Assembly (NCBI GenBank): GCA_964530325.1
Contig: CAZHAX010000001.1
Coordinates: forward strand, 1 to 64,000
DNA: 64,000 nucleotides
Source: CAZHAX01 sp964530325
Lineage (GTDB): Bacteria > Chloroflexota > Anaerolineae > B4-G1
Reading direction: 5' to 3'
Position numbers and translations under genes: made by a program. This document shows positions 15,442-24,762 of this stretch, piece by piece (within the stretch, counting starts at the first letter, position 1; each line of letters opens with the position of its first letter). The notes below the pieces were generated by a model that saw nothing but the letters and a program-made list of their open reading frames with translations, was not told the DNA's origin and searched no databases.

Positions 15442-16517
15442 ATGGGACCGCCGCCGAGCACGACCTGACCGTCATAAAGCACGAGATACTGGCCGGGCGC
15501 GATAGGCGACTGCGGGTTGTCGAACTGGACCCAGGCCTGATCGGCTGACTCCTGCCGAACGGTCACTGCGGCCAGGCGAGCGCGGTAGCGCACCTGGGCC
15601 GACGCGCGAAAGGAGGAGCCGGGGGGCGACCCGCTGATGTAGCTCATCTCCTGCACGCGGCAGTTGTCGCGGCGGAGCTCGTCCCTGGTGCCCACGACCA
15701 AGGCGTTCTCTTCGGCTCTGATCGAAACCACGTACAGAGGTTCCGGAGCCGCAATGCCCAGCCCCTTGCGCTGGCCGATCGTGTAGCACGGCAGGCCCTG
15801 GTGCTTGCCCAGCACCCGTCCTTCTGTGTCCACGATGGGGCCCGGCGCGAGCAGCGAAGGGGCCTCCCGCGCGAGGAAGACCCGGTAGTCGCCTCCGGCC
15901 AGGAAGCAGATGTCCTGGCTCTCCGGGGCGGCTGCGGCGGGAAGCCGGAGCTTGTTTGCCAGGGCCCGCACTTCTGCCTTGGTCCGCTCGCCTAAGGGGA
16001 ACAGGCAGCGGCCCAGCTGCGCCTGGCCGAGGGCGTGCAGGAAGTACGACTGGTCCTTGTGCCGGTCCACGCCCCGGAGAAGCTCCCAGCCCCCGTCCAT
16101 TTCCCGCACCCGGGCGTAGTGGCCGGTGGCCAGGTGCGTTGCCCCCAGCCCCAGTGCCTCTGCCATGAGCAGGCCGAAGCGGATCGCCTGGTTGCAGCGG
16201 ACGCAGGGGTTCGGCGTTCGGCCAGACGCGTACTCGCCGACCAGGTAGTCTACGACGCAGGTCCTGAAGGGCGACCGCGCATCGGCAAGATGGAACGGGA
16301 TCTCGAGCATCTCGCAAGTGCGGCGGGCCCGGGCGAGCGCTTCGGAATGTGGATCTCGAGCGCCGTCTCCCTGCGGATACTCGCCATTGCCCCACTGCCT
16401 CAGGGAGATGCCGATCACCTGGCGTCCCTCCTGAACGAGCAGCGCTGCCGCAACGGAGCTATCGATGCCGCCGCTGAGCGCGACGGCCACGGCGTCAGGG
16501 GCTGCTCTGGCGCTCAC
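15435..16517 (-). CDS. mnmA: tRNA-specific 2-thiouridylase MnmA
   Basis: A 360-aa ATP pyrophosphatase that puts sulfur on U34 of Lys, Glu and Gln tRNAs. The PP-loop is at 14-21 (LSGGIDSS). The two catalytic cysteines are Cys105 (TPNPCVRCN) and Cys204 (SQDICFL). ATGHYAR, DQSYFLH and GQRKGLGI are further hallmarks. Its ATG overlaps the stop of the cysteine desulfurase gene (ATGA, 16514-16517), so the enzyme and its likely sulfur donor are translationally coupled. Canonical M-x(9-12)-E-M-G start spacing is altered but all active-site residues are present. Confidence 0.95.
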   Translation of the reverse strand: MSARAAPDAVAVALSGGIDSSVAAALLVQEGRQVIGISLRQWGNGEYPQGDGARDPHSEALARARRTCEMLEIPFHLADARSPFRTCVVDYLVGEYASGRTPNPCVRCNQAIRFGLLMAEALGLGATHLATGHYARVREMDGGWELLRGVDRHKDQSYFLHALGQAQLGRCLFPLGERTKAEVRALANKLRLPAAAAPESQDICFLAGGDYRVFLAREAPSLLAPGPIVDTEGRVLGKHQGLPCYTIGQRKGLGIAAPEPLYVVSIRAEENALVVGTRDELRRDNCRVQEMSYISGSPPGSSFRASAQVRYRARLAAVTVRQESADQAWVQFDNPQSPIAPGQYLVLYDGQVVLGGGPIC

Positions 16518-17680
16518 GTAGCTGCTCGCAGCCGCTCCACCAGAGGAGGAAGCACCTGCATCAAGCGCTCAACGTCCGCCTCGTCGTTTTCGCGTCCCAG
16601 CGTGAGGCGCAGGCTGCCGATGCTCCAGTCCGGCGGCAGCCCCATAGCCCGGAGCACGAACGAGGGCTGGGGATCTCCCTCGGCGCAGGCGGCGCCCGAG
16701 CTGGCCGCGATACCCTCCAGATCGAGGCCCAGCACGAGGGACTCCCCATCCACGTGGCGGAAGCAGAAGCTGGCGTGATGGGCGAGCCGCTCTGTCGGAT
16801 GGCCGGTCAGTCGGCTGTCTGGTATTCGTCCGAGCACGGCTTCAATCAGTTGGTCGCGCAGGACGGTAAGGCGGGAGGTCTCGGCCGGGCGCTCCTCCTC
16901 GGCGATGCCCAGCGCAGCAGTCAGCCCTGCTGCGCCGGCCACGTTGACGGTGCCTGGCCGCCGGCCTCTCTCGTGGGCGCCGCCGGTGAGCGGCGGGACG
17001 AAGGGGGTATCGCGCCGGATGTAGAGGACGCCTACGCCCTTTGGACCGTAGAACTTGTGGGCAGAGAGCGCCAGGAGGTCTACGCCCAGCTGGTCCACGT
17101 TGATCCACAGCCTGCCCGCGGCCTGGACGGCGTCTGAATGGAGGGGTACTCGATGCTCTCGGCACACGGCTGCGATCTCTGCGATGGGCTGCACGGTGCC
17201 CACCTCGTTGTTGGCAAGCATCACGCTCACAAGCGCAGTGTCGGGCCTGATGGCGGCAGCCACGGCGCCGGGGTCTATGCGCCCGTGCTCGTCTACGTTG
17301 ACTTGGGTAGCGTCGAACCCAAACAGGCTGGTCAGCTGGTCGACCGTCCGGCCGACCGCGGGATGCTCTATCGGCGAGACGACGATGTGATCGCCGCTGC
17401 CGGCTGCTCGGGCCGCCCAGGCAGCTCCACGCAGCGCCAGGTTGTCCGCCTCAGTCCCGGAGGCGGTGAAAACGACCTCCGCGGACTGGCAGCCCAGCAC
17501 GTCTGCCACTTCCTGACGGGCCTTCTCCAGGGCGGATGCCGCCGCCCGGCCGGGCGAGTGGGAGGACTCCGTGTTGGCGAAGACGTCAGCCCAGAAGGGC
17601 GCCATTGCGCTCACCACGCGGGGGTCCACGGGGGTCGTGGCTGAGTGGTCTAGATAGATGCGACGCTCGTGACTGGCCAT
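16514..17680 (-). CDS. Cysteine desulfurase, NifS/IscS family
   Basis: A 388-aa PLP enzyme that takes sulfur from cysteine as a persulfide. It has DHSATTPVDPRV at the start, SGTEADNLAL, His106 over the PLP ring (SPIEHPAV), Asp183 (HSDAVQAAG), the Schiff-base Lys209 (SAHKFYGPKG) and the catalytic Cys332 (SSGAACAEG). Overlap with mnmA by 4 bp points to a role as sulfur donor for tRNA thiolation; it may also serve Fe-S assembly, as no iscU or suf gene is in the window. Promoter at 17705-17733. Confidence 0.94.
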   Translation of the reverse strand: MASHERRIYLDHSATTPVDPRVVSAMAPFWADVFANTESSHSPGRAAASALEKARQEVADVLGCQSAEVVFTASGTEADNLALRGAAWAARAAGSGDHIVVSPIEHPAVGRTVDQLTSLFGFDATQVNVDEHGRIDPGAVAAAIRPDTALVSVMLANNEVGTVQPIAEIAAVCREHRVPLHSDAVQAAGRLWINVDQLGVDLLALSAHKFYGPKGVGVLYIRRDTPFVPPLTGGAHERGRRPGTVNVAGAAGLTAALGIAEEERPAETSRLTVLRDQLIEAVLGRIPDSRLTGHPTERLAHHASFCFRHVDGESLVLGLDLEGIAASSGAACAEGDPQPSFVLRAMGLPPDWSIGSLRLTLGRENDEADVERLMQVLPPLVERLRAAT

Positions 17681-17704
17681 TGCGCTGCGCTTAGACGGCG
17701 ACCT

Positions 17705-17733
17705 ATTCTATCACGCCGCGGCGGCGCCAGCAA
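17705..17733 (-). promoter_or_regulatory. Promoter for cysteine desulfurase-mnmA
   Basis: On the minus strand, TTGCTG (17728-17733), 17-nt spacer, TAGAAT (17705-17710), about 18 nt leader before the ATG at 17680. Confidence 0.5.
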
Positions 17734-17754
17734 CCACCTTTCAGGCGTGTTTCT

Positions 17755-17782
17755 TTGCACTCCCCCCGAATCGTGCTATACT
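17755..17782 (+). promoter_or_regulatory. Promoter for the DUF6754/GlmL-like operon
   Basis: TTGCAC (17755-17760), 16-nt spacer, TATACT (17777-17782). It gives a leader of about 100 nt before the first gene at 17890 and is the only good promoter I see for the genes up to about 25.8 kb. Confidence 0.6.
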
Positions 17783-17889
17783 GACTCGCGAAGCCAGGCG
17801 CGTCAAGCGCGAGGGCCGTCTACGCCTGGCTGCTGTGCGCCCACGAGTCGCAGACGGGAGTCCGCCTGATCCAAAGCTGGGTCGTTGCC

Positions 17890-18150
17890 ATGAGCAGCGA
17901 AGTGACTAGCGAGGCCTGGGTCGAAGACTGGGCCGGGCGCATCCGGGCGCTGGGCTTCTCCCCTGGCGTGCTTTTCCTCGTTGAGATGGCCCGGGCACTT
18001 GGGACACTGGGCTCCCACGCGGTGCTACTCGTTGAGCCTCTCGTCGCTGGCATCGTGGATCAGGTGACGATGAATCGCCTGACTGCACTCCTTGAGGAGA
18101 AGGAACTGTTGGACCGGCTGGAGCTCAGTCTGAGAGGGGAGGCTCCCTAG
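17890..18150 (+). CDS. Unknown 86-aa protein heading the membrane operon
   Basis: A small protein of unknown function: mostly helical, with one moderately hydrophobic stretch (GVLFLVEMARALGTLGSHAVLLVEPLVAGIV) and a charged C-terminal helix (LTALLEEKELLDRLELSL). It could be a peripheral or single-pass membrane protein. The ATG at 17890 follows a promoter by about 110 nt, and the next gene starts 3 bp after its stop. Its place as first gene of the operon suggests it belongs to the same complex. Confidence 0.55.
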   Translation: MSSEVTSEAWVEDWAGRIRALGFSPGVLFLVEMARALGTLGSHAVLLVEPLVAGIVDQVTMNRLTALLEEKELLDRLELSLRGEAP

Positions 18151-18153
18151 GCA

Positions 18154-18939
18154 GTGGATCTTCTTGCTGATCTGGGCGCAATCGAGCCTCACGTAGCCGC
18201 GCTGATTATCCTCGTCGTCAGCGGGCTCATGCTTGCCGGCATGATGGTCCTGCGCGGGCGGCGCGGCTCTGCTGTGGCGGTCCGGTCTCTGCCCGCCTTC
18301 CGCGACCTGCGCAACCGGATCCAGGACATGGCGGAGACGGGCGGCACGATCCACGTGGCGGTCGGCAGCGGTGCGCTCGACGGCCAGGACTCCGTGATCT
18401 CGCTCGGCGGCCTGCAGACCCTGGAGGGGATCGCAGATGCTACTGTGGCCTATGGGGTGCCGCTGCTGGTTACCGTCGGCGACCCAACGCTGCTCGTCGT
18501 CTGCCAAGACGTGCTCCGGCGGGCCCACGAGCGGCGAGGGCTGTCCGGATTCTATGACCCTGCTCGAGTTCGCTACGTCGCTCCCTCCCCACCGGCGTAT
18601 GCGGCCGGTGCTGCCTACGAACTGTCGGTCGAGGACGCTTCTGTTAGCGTGCTTGCCGGCGTCTTCGGAGCGGAGGCATCGCTGATCGCAGACGCTGGAA
18701 GCAGACGCGGTCTGCCGCAGCTGGCTGCGCTCGCGAATACGCAGGCCATCGGGGCGCTCTACGGCGCAACCGACCATCTGGCGGTCGGTGAGGAGCTCTT
18801 CGCAGCGGGCGCGCAGATGACCGAGGACCGTCCCCAGCTGGTCAGCCTGCTGGTCCAGGATGTCCTGCGGGTGAATCTGGTGGTAGTCACGATTATCGCG
18901 GCTGCGCTGGCGCTCCTCGGAAGTCTGGGGGCGGGGTGA
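18154..18939 (+). CDS. DUF6754-like membrane protein
   Basis: A 261-aa protein with an N-terminal membrane segment (about 15-35), a soluble alpha/beta domain and a C-terminal membrane segment (VNLVVVTIIAAALALLGSLG). The central part, RSLPAFRDLRNRIQDMAETG, then GGTIHVAVGSGAL and TLEGIADATVAYGVPLLVTVGDPTL, fits my recollection of DUF6754, a family of archaea and Chloroflexota without known function. It resembles a nucleotide- or ligand-binding fold held at the membrane. GTG start at 18154, 3 bp after the previous stop. Confidence 0.6.
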   Translation: MDLLADLGAIEPHVAALIILVVSGLMLAGMMVLRGRRGSAVAVRSLPAFRDLRNRIQDMAETGGTIHVAVGSGALDGQDSVISLGGLQTLEGIADATVAYGVPLLVTVGDPTLLVVCQDVLRRAHERRGLSGFYDPARVRYVAPSPPAYAAGAAYELSVEDASVSVLAGVFGAEASLIADAGSRRGLPQLAALANTQAIGALYGATDHLAVGEELFAAGAQMTEDRPQLVSLLVQDVLRVNLVVVTIIAAALALLGSLGAG

Positions 18940-18943
18940 CCGA

Positions 18944-19633
18944 ATGAGATCACTGGTCAGGCGCTGGCTACCCACCATCCTCTTCGGTACGATCCCTGGG
19001 CTTGTGGTGCTATTCGGCTACCTGCTGCCGATTGAGGGCCTGTCGGATCTCAGCGGCTATTTCATCGACTGGGCGGTCATCCTGGCCGGCGCCGCTCTCT
19101 TCCTGGGCATTGTGAACGTCATGGGAGTGCACGGCGGGCGTATTCGGCGGCGGCAAGCCGGCTGGCCCTACAGCCTGGTTCTCGTCCTAGCCGCCGCCGG
19201 GGCGGCCGTTCCTCCTCTTATGCAGGTGTTGGGCTTCTTCGGCGCTGGGGCCTCCGGCCCCGAGGTGTGGTTCGAAGCGACCCGTATTATGTTCGCCCAC
19301 GTCATCGTCCCGGTGGGAGCAGCCCTGGGCGGGCTGGTCGCATTCACACTCGCGCTCTCAGGATTCCGTCTCCTGCGCGAGCGCCGCAGCCTCTGGGCGG
19401 TCATCTTTCTGATTGTTGCCGTGATAACACTGCTGGGCACAACCCCGCTCGCCGGGCCCCCCGGCGATTTGGCCGGTGATATCGGGATGGCCCTTGCCGA
19501 GGCGCGAAGCTGGGTGATGGGCACGCTGGCAATGCCCGGCATGCGAGGGCTGCTACTGGGGGTTGCCCTGGGCACGGTGGTAACTGCGCTACGGGTGCTG
19601 GCCACGATTGAGCGGCCGCACAGCGAATCATGA
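18944..19633 (+). CDS. Multi-TM membrane protein, unknown function
   Basis: A 229-aa protein with about six membrane segments: near residues 8-28, 37-58, 75-97, 112-135, 145-165 and 198-218. There is no recognisable transporter motif. The loop after segment 2 is short and basic (GGRIRRRQAG). It starts 4 bp after the DUF6754-like gene and overlaps the next gene by 4 bp (ATGA), so it is translationally tied to both. Likely the membrane core of the complex. Confidence 0.65.
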   Translation: MRSLVRRWLPTILFGTIPGLVVLFGYLLPIEGLSDLSGYFIDWAVILAGAALFLGIVNVMGVHGGRIRRRQAGWPYSLVLVLAAAGAAVPPLMQVLGFFGAGASGPEVWFEATRIMFAHVIVPVGAALGGLVAFTLALSGFRLLRERRSLWAVIFLIVAVITLLGTTPLAGPPGDLAGDIGMALAEARSWVMGTLAMPGMRGLLLGVALGTVVTALRVLATIERPHSES

Positions 19634-22233
19634 ACAGCGGGACAATGATCGACTGCCCAAGCTGCGGTGCGACGAACAGACGTGGCAGCCACTTCTGCAA
19701 TGAGTGCGGGCAGCCTATGCCTGCCCAGACCTCGCTACGCTGTCCCGAGTGTGGAGCTGCCAATCCGATAGGCAATACCTACTGCGATCAGTGCAATGCC
19801 CGCCTGACGCGCGGCTTGATGCCCAGCGGTGGGGACGAGCAGCCGGAGTCGGCCGGCCAGGAAGAGGAGGCTCCCAGCGGCCTGCTGGCGCAGCTCGATC
19901 GATCTGGGCGGCAGAGAAGCGGCTCTGCCCAGGCACCGTCTGGCGCCGGCCAGTCCTTTGGAGTTCCGGAGTGGCTGCGTGATCTCGAGGCTGAGGCTGG
20001 GGGCCGGGGCGAGCCCGGCGCCGGGCTGTCGGTCGGCCAACCGGACGAGCCGCCTGTCGCGGCCGCTGATCTGTATGCAGCCAAGCCTGCAATGCCAGCA
20101 TCCCCGTCAGGCGATATTGGCGGTATGGCGGACTGGCTGGCTGAGCCGGAGCCCGGGGATATCGGGGCCGGGATAGGAGATCGGCAGGAGCAGTTCCCTG
20201 AATCGGCTGCGGCCCAGCCCCCTCCGGCGTTCGGTCCCTCCGAAGTGCCGGATTGGCTGCTGGAAATGGCGCCTCCGGAGATCGTAGGGCGCAAGCCCGC
20301 AGCTGAACCTACGCAGTCTGCTGCACCGCCAGCTGCGCCGAGGCCGGCGCCGCCCGGGGCAGCGGAGATCCCAGACTGGCTGTTGGACGTTGCGCCGCCT
20401 GACGTCGCGGCTCCTGCCGCCGCGCCGGCCGGAGTGGACGAACTACCGGAACGTCGGCTGCAGGAGCCTGCTGGAGCAGGCTTGCATGACATTCCCGATT
20501 GGTTGAGCGATATCGGCGCAGATACCGTCCCGTTCGCCGGCGAGGGGGCTGGCGTGGGCGGGCCGACCGAGGAGCAGGTGCCGGAGGTGCTGGCGCCAGA
20601 CTCATTCGGGGTTCCCGATTGGCTCAGCGACATCGCCCCGGACGAGGTCTCGGGAGGCCCTGAGGCGGCAGAAGCAGACGAGTGGCCAGAGCAGCGGCCG
20701 CCTGGGCCTGCTGCGCCGGGGCCGGCGGAGGTCCCGGACTGGCTGGCCGAGATTGCCGCAGATGAGAGCGATCTGCTGCCTGAGCTGACTGATGAGCCGG
20801 ACCTGTCCGCGATGCTGGCGGACGCAGCAGCCGCTGCCACAGCGACGGAAGGCGTCGGCTTGCCGGACTGGCTGCAGGACCTGGAGCCGGACTCGGGGGC
20901 AGCCGAGATACAGCCTGGCGAGGCTCCGCCGCCGGCGCTCCCCACGGCTCCGGCCGAAGCTGAGGGAGTGCCGGACTGGCTGCGCGCAGTCGACGCAGGG
21001 GCAAGCGGGGCTCCCGTGGCGGCGCCGGCCGGTGGTGCGCACGCCGCACAGGTGCCGGACTGGCTCACCGACTTGAGGCCGGAAGACACCGTCGAGGAGG
21101 GGCCGCCTGTCTCCGCGGCGGTGGGGCCGCTGGGCCCTCCGCCTGGAACAGGACCGGTAGAGGCGGCCATACCGGAGTGGCTTCAGGCGATGCGCGAGCA
21201 GCAGCAGTCGCCAGGGGTGGCCCCTGAGGACGAGCCCGTGGAGACCACTGGTCTGCTGGAAGGGCTGCGCGGCGTCATCCCCGCTCAGTCCATAGAGGTG
21301 CCCGCTCCTCTCCCCGAGGTGGCGCCCGAGGTCGGTGAGGCTGCCGCAGCGCGGGCGCAACTGCTGCAGAGCCTGCTGGTTCCGGCGGGCGAGAAGGCGC
21401 CGGTGGAGGCGCGGAAGCGAGAGGTAAGCACTGGCGAGCGGATCGCGCGCTGGCTCGTGTTCGCAGTGGTTGTCCTGCCGATCGCCGTCGTCGTCGGCTG
21501 GCCCGTGTTTGCTGGGGAGAGCGAGGTCCTGATACTGACGGAGCCGCAGTCAGCTTCTGCGGAGGACCTGTTTGAGGCGATTGAAGGCTTGGAGGCCGGA
21601 GATGTGGCGCTGGTCGCCTTCGAATACGGGCCTGCGGAAGCCGGTGAGCTGGGGGTCCTGGCCAAGCCGATCCTGTGGCATCTGGAGGAGAAGGGCGCCG
21701 TCATCTGGGTGCGCACCACCCGGTCAGACGGCCAGGCGCTGGCCGATGCGCTGCGTGTGGACATGAGCATCACCGAACAGTACACGCCCACGTACGGTTC
21801 CTCGGCCTATGTGCCCGGAGGGGCCGTAGGCGTTGCCCGGGCGCTGGCTCGGTGCGACCGGCAGGATCCGGGCAGCGATCCCAGCGAGTGCCCCGACATC
21901 GTGCTTGTGCTTGCCGGCCAGATGGCGCCGCTCCAGTGGTGGGTGGAGCAGGTACAGGCGCGCGACATCCGTCCGCCTGTGGTCGCCGCTGTAGGGGCGT
22001 CAGTTGTTCCGGCGGCAAACCCCTACCTGGCCGCGAATGGCGGCCGGATCGCGGGCCTGGTCGGCGGGCTCGCAGGGGCTGCTGCCTACGAGGCGCAGCT
22101 TGGGAATGTTCTCTCTCCTACCACTCGAATGCTCAATGGCCTGGCTGCCGGGCACCTGACGGTCGCTGCTTTGATGGTAGTCGGAGCGCTCTTCTATGGG
22201 TTGACCGGGTCGCGGCGGAGGCAGGGGCAGTGA
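19630..22233 (+). CDS. Double zinc-ribbon protein with eleven PDWL-type motifs and a membrane-anchored C-terminal domain
   Basis: 867 aa. Two zinc ribbons at the start (CPSCGATN...CNECG and CPECGAAN...CDQC). Residues about 110-520 are Pro/Ala/Glu-rich and probably disordered, with eleven spaced copies of a V/I-P-D/E-W-L-x-D/E motif (for example VPDWLSDIAPDE and VPDWLADI-like forms). A TM segment follows near 605-625, then an alpha/beta domain (about 630-840, starting ESEVLILTEPQSASAEDLFE) and a final TM segment. The C-terminal half looks related to the DUF6754-like gene upstream. The motif array looks like multivalent docking for a partner. Overlaps both neighbours by 4 bp. Confidence 0.7.
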   Translation: MNSGTMIDCPSCGATNRRGSHFCNECGQPMPAQTSLRCPECGAANPIGNTYCDQCNARLTRGLMPSGGDEQPESAGQEEEAPSGLLAQLDRSGRQRSGSAQAPSGAGQSFGVPEWLRDLEAEAGGRGEPGAGLSVGQPDEPPVAAADLYAAKPAMPASPSGDIGGMADWLAEPEPGDIGAGIGDRQEQFPESAAAQPPPAFGPSEVPDWLLEMAPPEIVGRKPAAEPTQSAAPPAAPRPAPPGAAEIPDWLLDVAPPDVAAPAAAPAGVDELPERRLQEPAGAGLHDIPDWLSDIGADTVPFAGEGAGVGGPTEEQVPEVLAPDSFGVPDWLSDIAPDEVSGGPEAAEADEWPEQRPPGPAAPGPAEVPDWLAEIAADESDLLPELTDEPDLSAMLADAAAAATATEGVGLPDWLQDLEPDSGAAEIQPGEAPPPALPTAPAEAEGVPDWLRAVDAGASGAPVAAPAGGAHAAQVPDWLTDLRPEDTVEEGPPVSAAVGPLGPPPGTGPVEAAIPEWLQAMREQQQSPGVAPEDEPVETTGLLEGLRGVIPAQSIEVPAPLPEVAPEVGEAAAARAQLLQSLLVPAGEKAPVEARKREVSTGERIARWLVFAVVVLPIAVVVGWPVFAGESEVLILTEPQSASAEDLFEAIEGLEAGDVALVAFEYGPAEAGELGVLAKPILWHLEEKGAVIWVRTTRSDGQALADALRVDMSITEQYTPTYGSSAYVPGGAVGVARALARCDRQDPGSDPSECPDIVLVLAGQMAPLQWWVEQVQARDIRPPVVAAVGASVVPAANPYLAANGGRIAGLVGGLAGAAAYEAQLGNVLSPTTRMLNGLAAGHLTVAALMVVGALFYGLTGSRRRQGQ

Positions 22234-22919
22234 CCGAGGGCGGCACATTGACCGAGGCCATCGGCGCTGCTATCGGCGCCGGGCTGACGCTGCTCATCTT
22301 CAGCTACATGCTGGGAGACAACCCTCTCTACCGGCTGGCGCTGCACATCTTCCTGGGTATTCTGATCGGCTACTCCTTCGGCGTAGTCGTCCGAGATATC
22401 CTGTTCATCAGGCTGCTCGAGCCCCTCGCTGAGCGCAAGTGGGAGTTCTTCGTGCCTCTTCTCCTTGCCATCGTGCTGATGACCAAGGGTGTGCGCCGGC
22501 AGGCCTACATAGGCAACATGGCTACCGGGCTTCTCATCGGCGTAGGTACGGCTGTGGCGCTGAGTGGGGCGCTGCTCGGCACGCTGATTCCACAGGTTGC
22601 GGCCACGGGCCGGGCGATGGCCGTCGGCGGCGCCGATCTCTCTCAGCTGGACGGTTGGCTGCTCGTTGGCCGGGGTGCGCTGGTTGTCTTGGGCACAGTA
22701 TGTGCCCTCATGGCTTTCTATTTCACTGCGCACAAGCAGCGCGGCCTGGCCGGGCTGTGGTCCAGGCTGGTGGCGCTCGCTGGAGGAGCGGGCCGGCTGT
22801 TTCTCACATCAGCCTTCGCCGCGGCCTTTGCCGGCGCGCTGACTTCTGCCCTCTCTCTGCTGGCCGAGCGCTTGTACCGCATCATAGACTTCTTTGCACG
22901 TCTGCTGACGCCGTCATAG
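22230..22919 (+). CDS. Multi-TM membrane protein, unknown function
   Basis: A 229-aa protein with about six membrane segments. It starts at GTG 22230, overlapping the previous stop by 4 bp (GTGA), with GGAGG 8 nt upstream. Features are GAGLTLLIFSYMLGDNPLYR, ILIGYSFGVVVRDILF and MTKGVRRQAYIGNMATG. The frame is open much further upstream, but that part is a shadow of the 867-aa gene. With the membrane gene at 18944 it gives the operon two polytopic subunits. No known transporter family is evident. Confidence 0.65.
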   Translation: MTEGGTLTEAIGAAIGAGLTLLIFSYMLGDNPLYRLALHIFLGILIGYSFGVVVRDILFIRLLEPLAERKWEFFVPLLLAIVLMTKGVRRQAYIGNMATGLLIGVGTAVALSGALLGTLIPQVAATGRAMAVGGADLSQLDGWLLVGRGALVVLGTVCALMAFYFTAHKQRGLAGLWSRLVALAGGAGRLFLTSAFAAAFAGALTSALSLLAERLYRIIDFFARLLTPS

Positions 22920-22937
22920 GTGGGATAGCTGGCCCAG

Positions 22938-24695
22938 ATGGTTGCAGAGCAGCGGAACGGCTCGATCCTGATTGCCGACTGCGGTACCGCCGCAACGAAG
23001 GCGGTGCTGCTGGATCGCGTGAACGGGCACTACCGGCTCGTCGCGCGGGGCGAGGCACGCACGACAAGCGCCTATCCGCACTTCCATGTCGGCGCTGGCG
23101 TTCGCCACGCGGTGGACCAGATCGCTGCAGTTGCTGCCCGCGAGCTGATTGACATGCGGGGTGACGTCATATCGCCTGAGATGTCCGGTCGCCAGGGTGC
23201 AGATGTGTTTGTGGTGGCTGCCAGCGCCAGTCAGCCTCTTCAGGTGGTGGTGGGAGGCCTGGTACGCGACCTCAGCATCGCCAGTGCTGAGAGAGCTGTT
23301 GCCCGAACCTACTGTCACGTGAAGGCCATTCTGGGAGACGACGGGTCGAGTGCGTACAATGAGGAGCAGCGTGTCCGCCACATTCGCGATTCCGCGCCAG
23401 ACACCGTCTGCATCGCGGGGGGCGTTGAAGGAGGCGCGGCCAGCCCTGTGCTGCAGCTAGTGGAGACGGCCGTCGTGGCCTGCTCTCTGATGGAGGAGGG
23501 CTCACGCCCCTCTCTGCTCTATGCGGGCAACTCGCACCTCAGGCGCCGGGTGGTGAGCCTAGTCGAGGGCCGGGCCGAGCTGCGCGTTGCCGACAACGTT
23601 CGTCCGAGCCTGAGTGAGGAGGACCTTGTCGGAGCGCAGGCTGAACTGGAGGAGCTCTACCGGCACAGGAGACTGGCGCGCGTACCGGGGATCGATGTGG
23701 TGGCCAGTTGGAGCCGTTTGCCTGTGGTGCCCACCGCTCGGGCCTTCGGCCGCATGGTGGAGTATCTGTGGCACCTCACCGAGCCCCCAAGGGGAGTGCT
23801 GGGGCTGGATATCGGTGCCTCGAGCACGACGCTGGCGGCTGTATTCGACGGGAAGCTATCGCTGACGGTGTCCACGGATGTGGGGTCTGTATTCGGCGCG
23901 GAACGGGTCATGCAGATGCAGGGCGCGCCAGCGTTGAATCGCTGGCTGCCGGAGCCGATGTCCGAGCAGGAGCTGCAGGCGCTCTTCATAACAAGCGCCC
24001 TGCATCCGACGAGTATCCCCCAGGTTTCGCAGGACCTGTGGCTGCAGCAGGCCCTCGCCCGCGAGGCCGGTCGCTGGGCGCTGGACAAAGCCCAGCCGGC
24101 CTGGCGCCCGGGCACTGCTCGGCCGTACCGCAGGCTGTTGCCGCTCTTCGACACGATCGTGGTCAGCGGGGGGGTGCTCAGGCACGCGCCGCGCCCCGGC
24201 CAGGCAGCTCTGGTGGTGCTGGATGCGCTCGAGCCAATAGGCATCTCCACCATCGTACTCGATCAGTATGGGCTGATGCCACTGCTGGGTGCCGTAGGCG
24301 AGATCAAGCCGCTGGCTGCTGTCGAGGTGATGGACAGCGGCGGATTGCAGAACCTGGCCACGGTGGTCGCTCCCGTCGGTCGGGGGCGTCGCGGAGAGAC
24401 GCTCCTCAGAATCCAGGTGACCTATGAGGATGGCAGTTCGTTCAGCGCTGAGGCACGACAAGGTGACCTGGAGGTGGTGCCTCTGCCGCCGGGGCAGCAG
24501 GCTGTGGTGGAACTGCGGCCGGCCCGCCATGTGGACATTGGCCTTGGCGGTCCCGGGCGCGGGGGCAAGCGTCGCGTGCGGGGCGGCAAGCTGGGATTGA
24601 TCATAGACGCGCGAGGGCGCCCGATCCAGACAGTGGACGATCCGGACGCTCGCCGTAGGCAGCTCAGGCGCTGGCTGTCGGACCTGGGGGCGTGA
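22938..24695 (+). CDS. GlmL/MutL-like ASKHA ATPase without a linked mutase
   Basis: 585 aa. Two actin/Hsp70-type halves: ILIADCGTAATKAVLLDR (about residues 12-29, phosphate-1 loop) and GVLGLDIGASSTTLAAVFDG (about 285-304), then an adenosine-type VSGGVLRHAP. The inserted SSAYNEEQR-type block and GGVEGGAASPVLQLVE match the GlmL family, the ATPases encoded beside B12-dependent glutamate mutase. Canonical GlmL is shorter (about 460 aa); here a beta-rich tail of about 110 residues ends in a Gly/Arg-rich segment. No B12 mutase, epsilon or sigma subunit is in the window. It probably powers or regulates the membrane proteins upstream instead. Confidence 0.75.
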   Translation: MVAEQRNGSILIADCGTAATKAVLLDRVNGHYRLVARGEARTTSAYPHFHVGAGVRHAVDQIAAVAARELIDMRGDVISPEMSGRQGADVFVVAASASQPLQVVVGGLVRDLSIASAERAVARTYCHVKAILGDDGSSAYNEEQRVRHIRDSAPDTVCIAGGVEGGAASPVLQLVETAVVACSLMEEGSRPSLLYAGNSHLRRRVVSLVEGRAELRVADNVRPSLSEEDLVGAQAELEELYRHRRLARVPGIDVVASWSRLPVVPTARAFGRMVEYLWHLTEPPRGVLGLDIGASSTTLAAVFDGKLSLTVSTDVGSVFGAERVMQMQGAPALNRWLPEPMSEQELQALFITSALHPTSIPQVSQDLWLQQALAREAGRWALDKAQPAWRPGTARPYRRLLPLFDTIVVSGGVLRHAPRPGQAALVVLDALEPIGISTIVLDQYGLMPLLGAVGEIKPLAAVEVMDSGGLQNLATVVAPVGRGRRGETLLRIQVTYEDGSSFSAEARQGDLEVVPLPPGQQAVVELRPARHVDIGLGGPGRGGKRRVRGGKLGLIIDARGRPIQTVDDPDARRRQLRRWLSDLGA

Positions 24696-24762
24696 GCAAC
24701 CCCTGGGGCAGGGCCTGCGTACTACACCAAATGGCACTTGAAGTGGCCGGCGGATAGACAGA

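Noticed and set aside
19788..21170. 460-aa minus-strand frame opposite the PDWL protein
   Set aside because: It is Ser/Gly-rich low complexity created by the Pro/Ala-rich gene on the other strand; no start signal.
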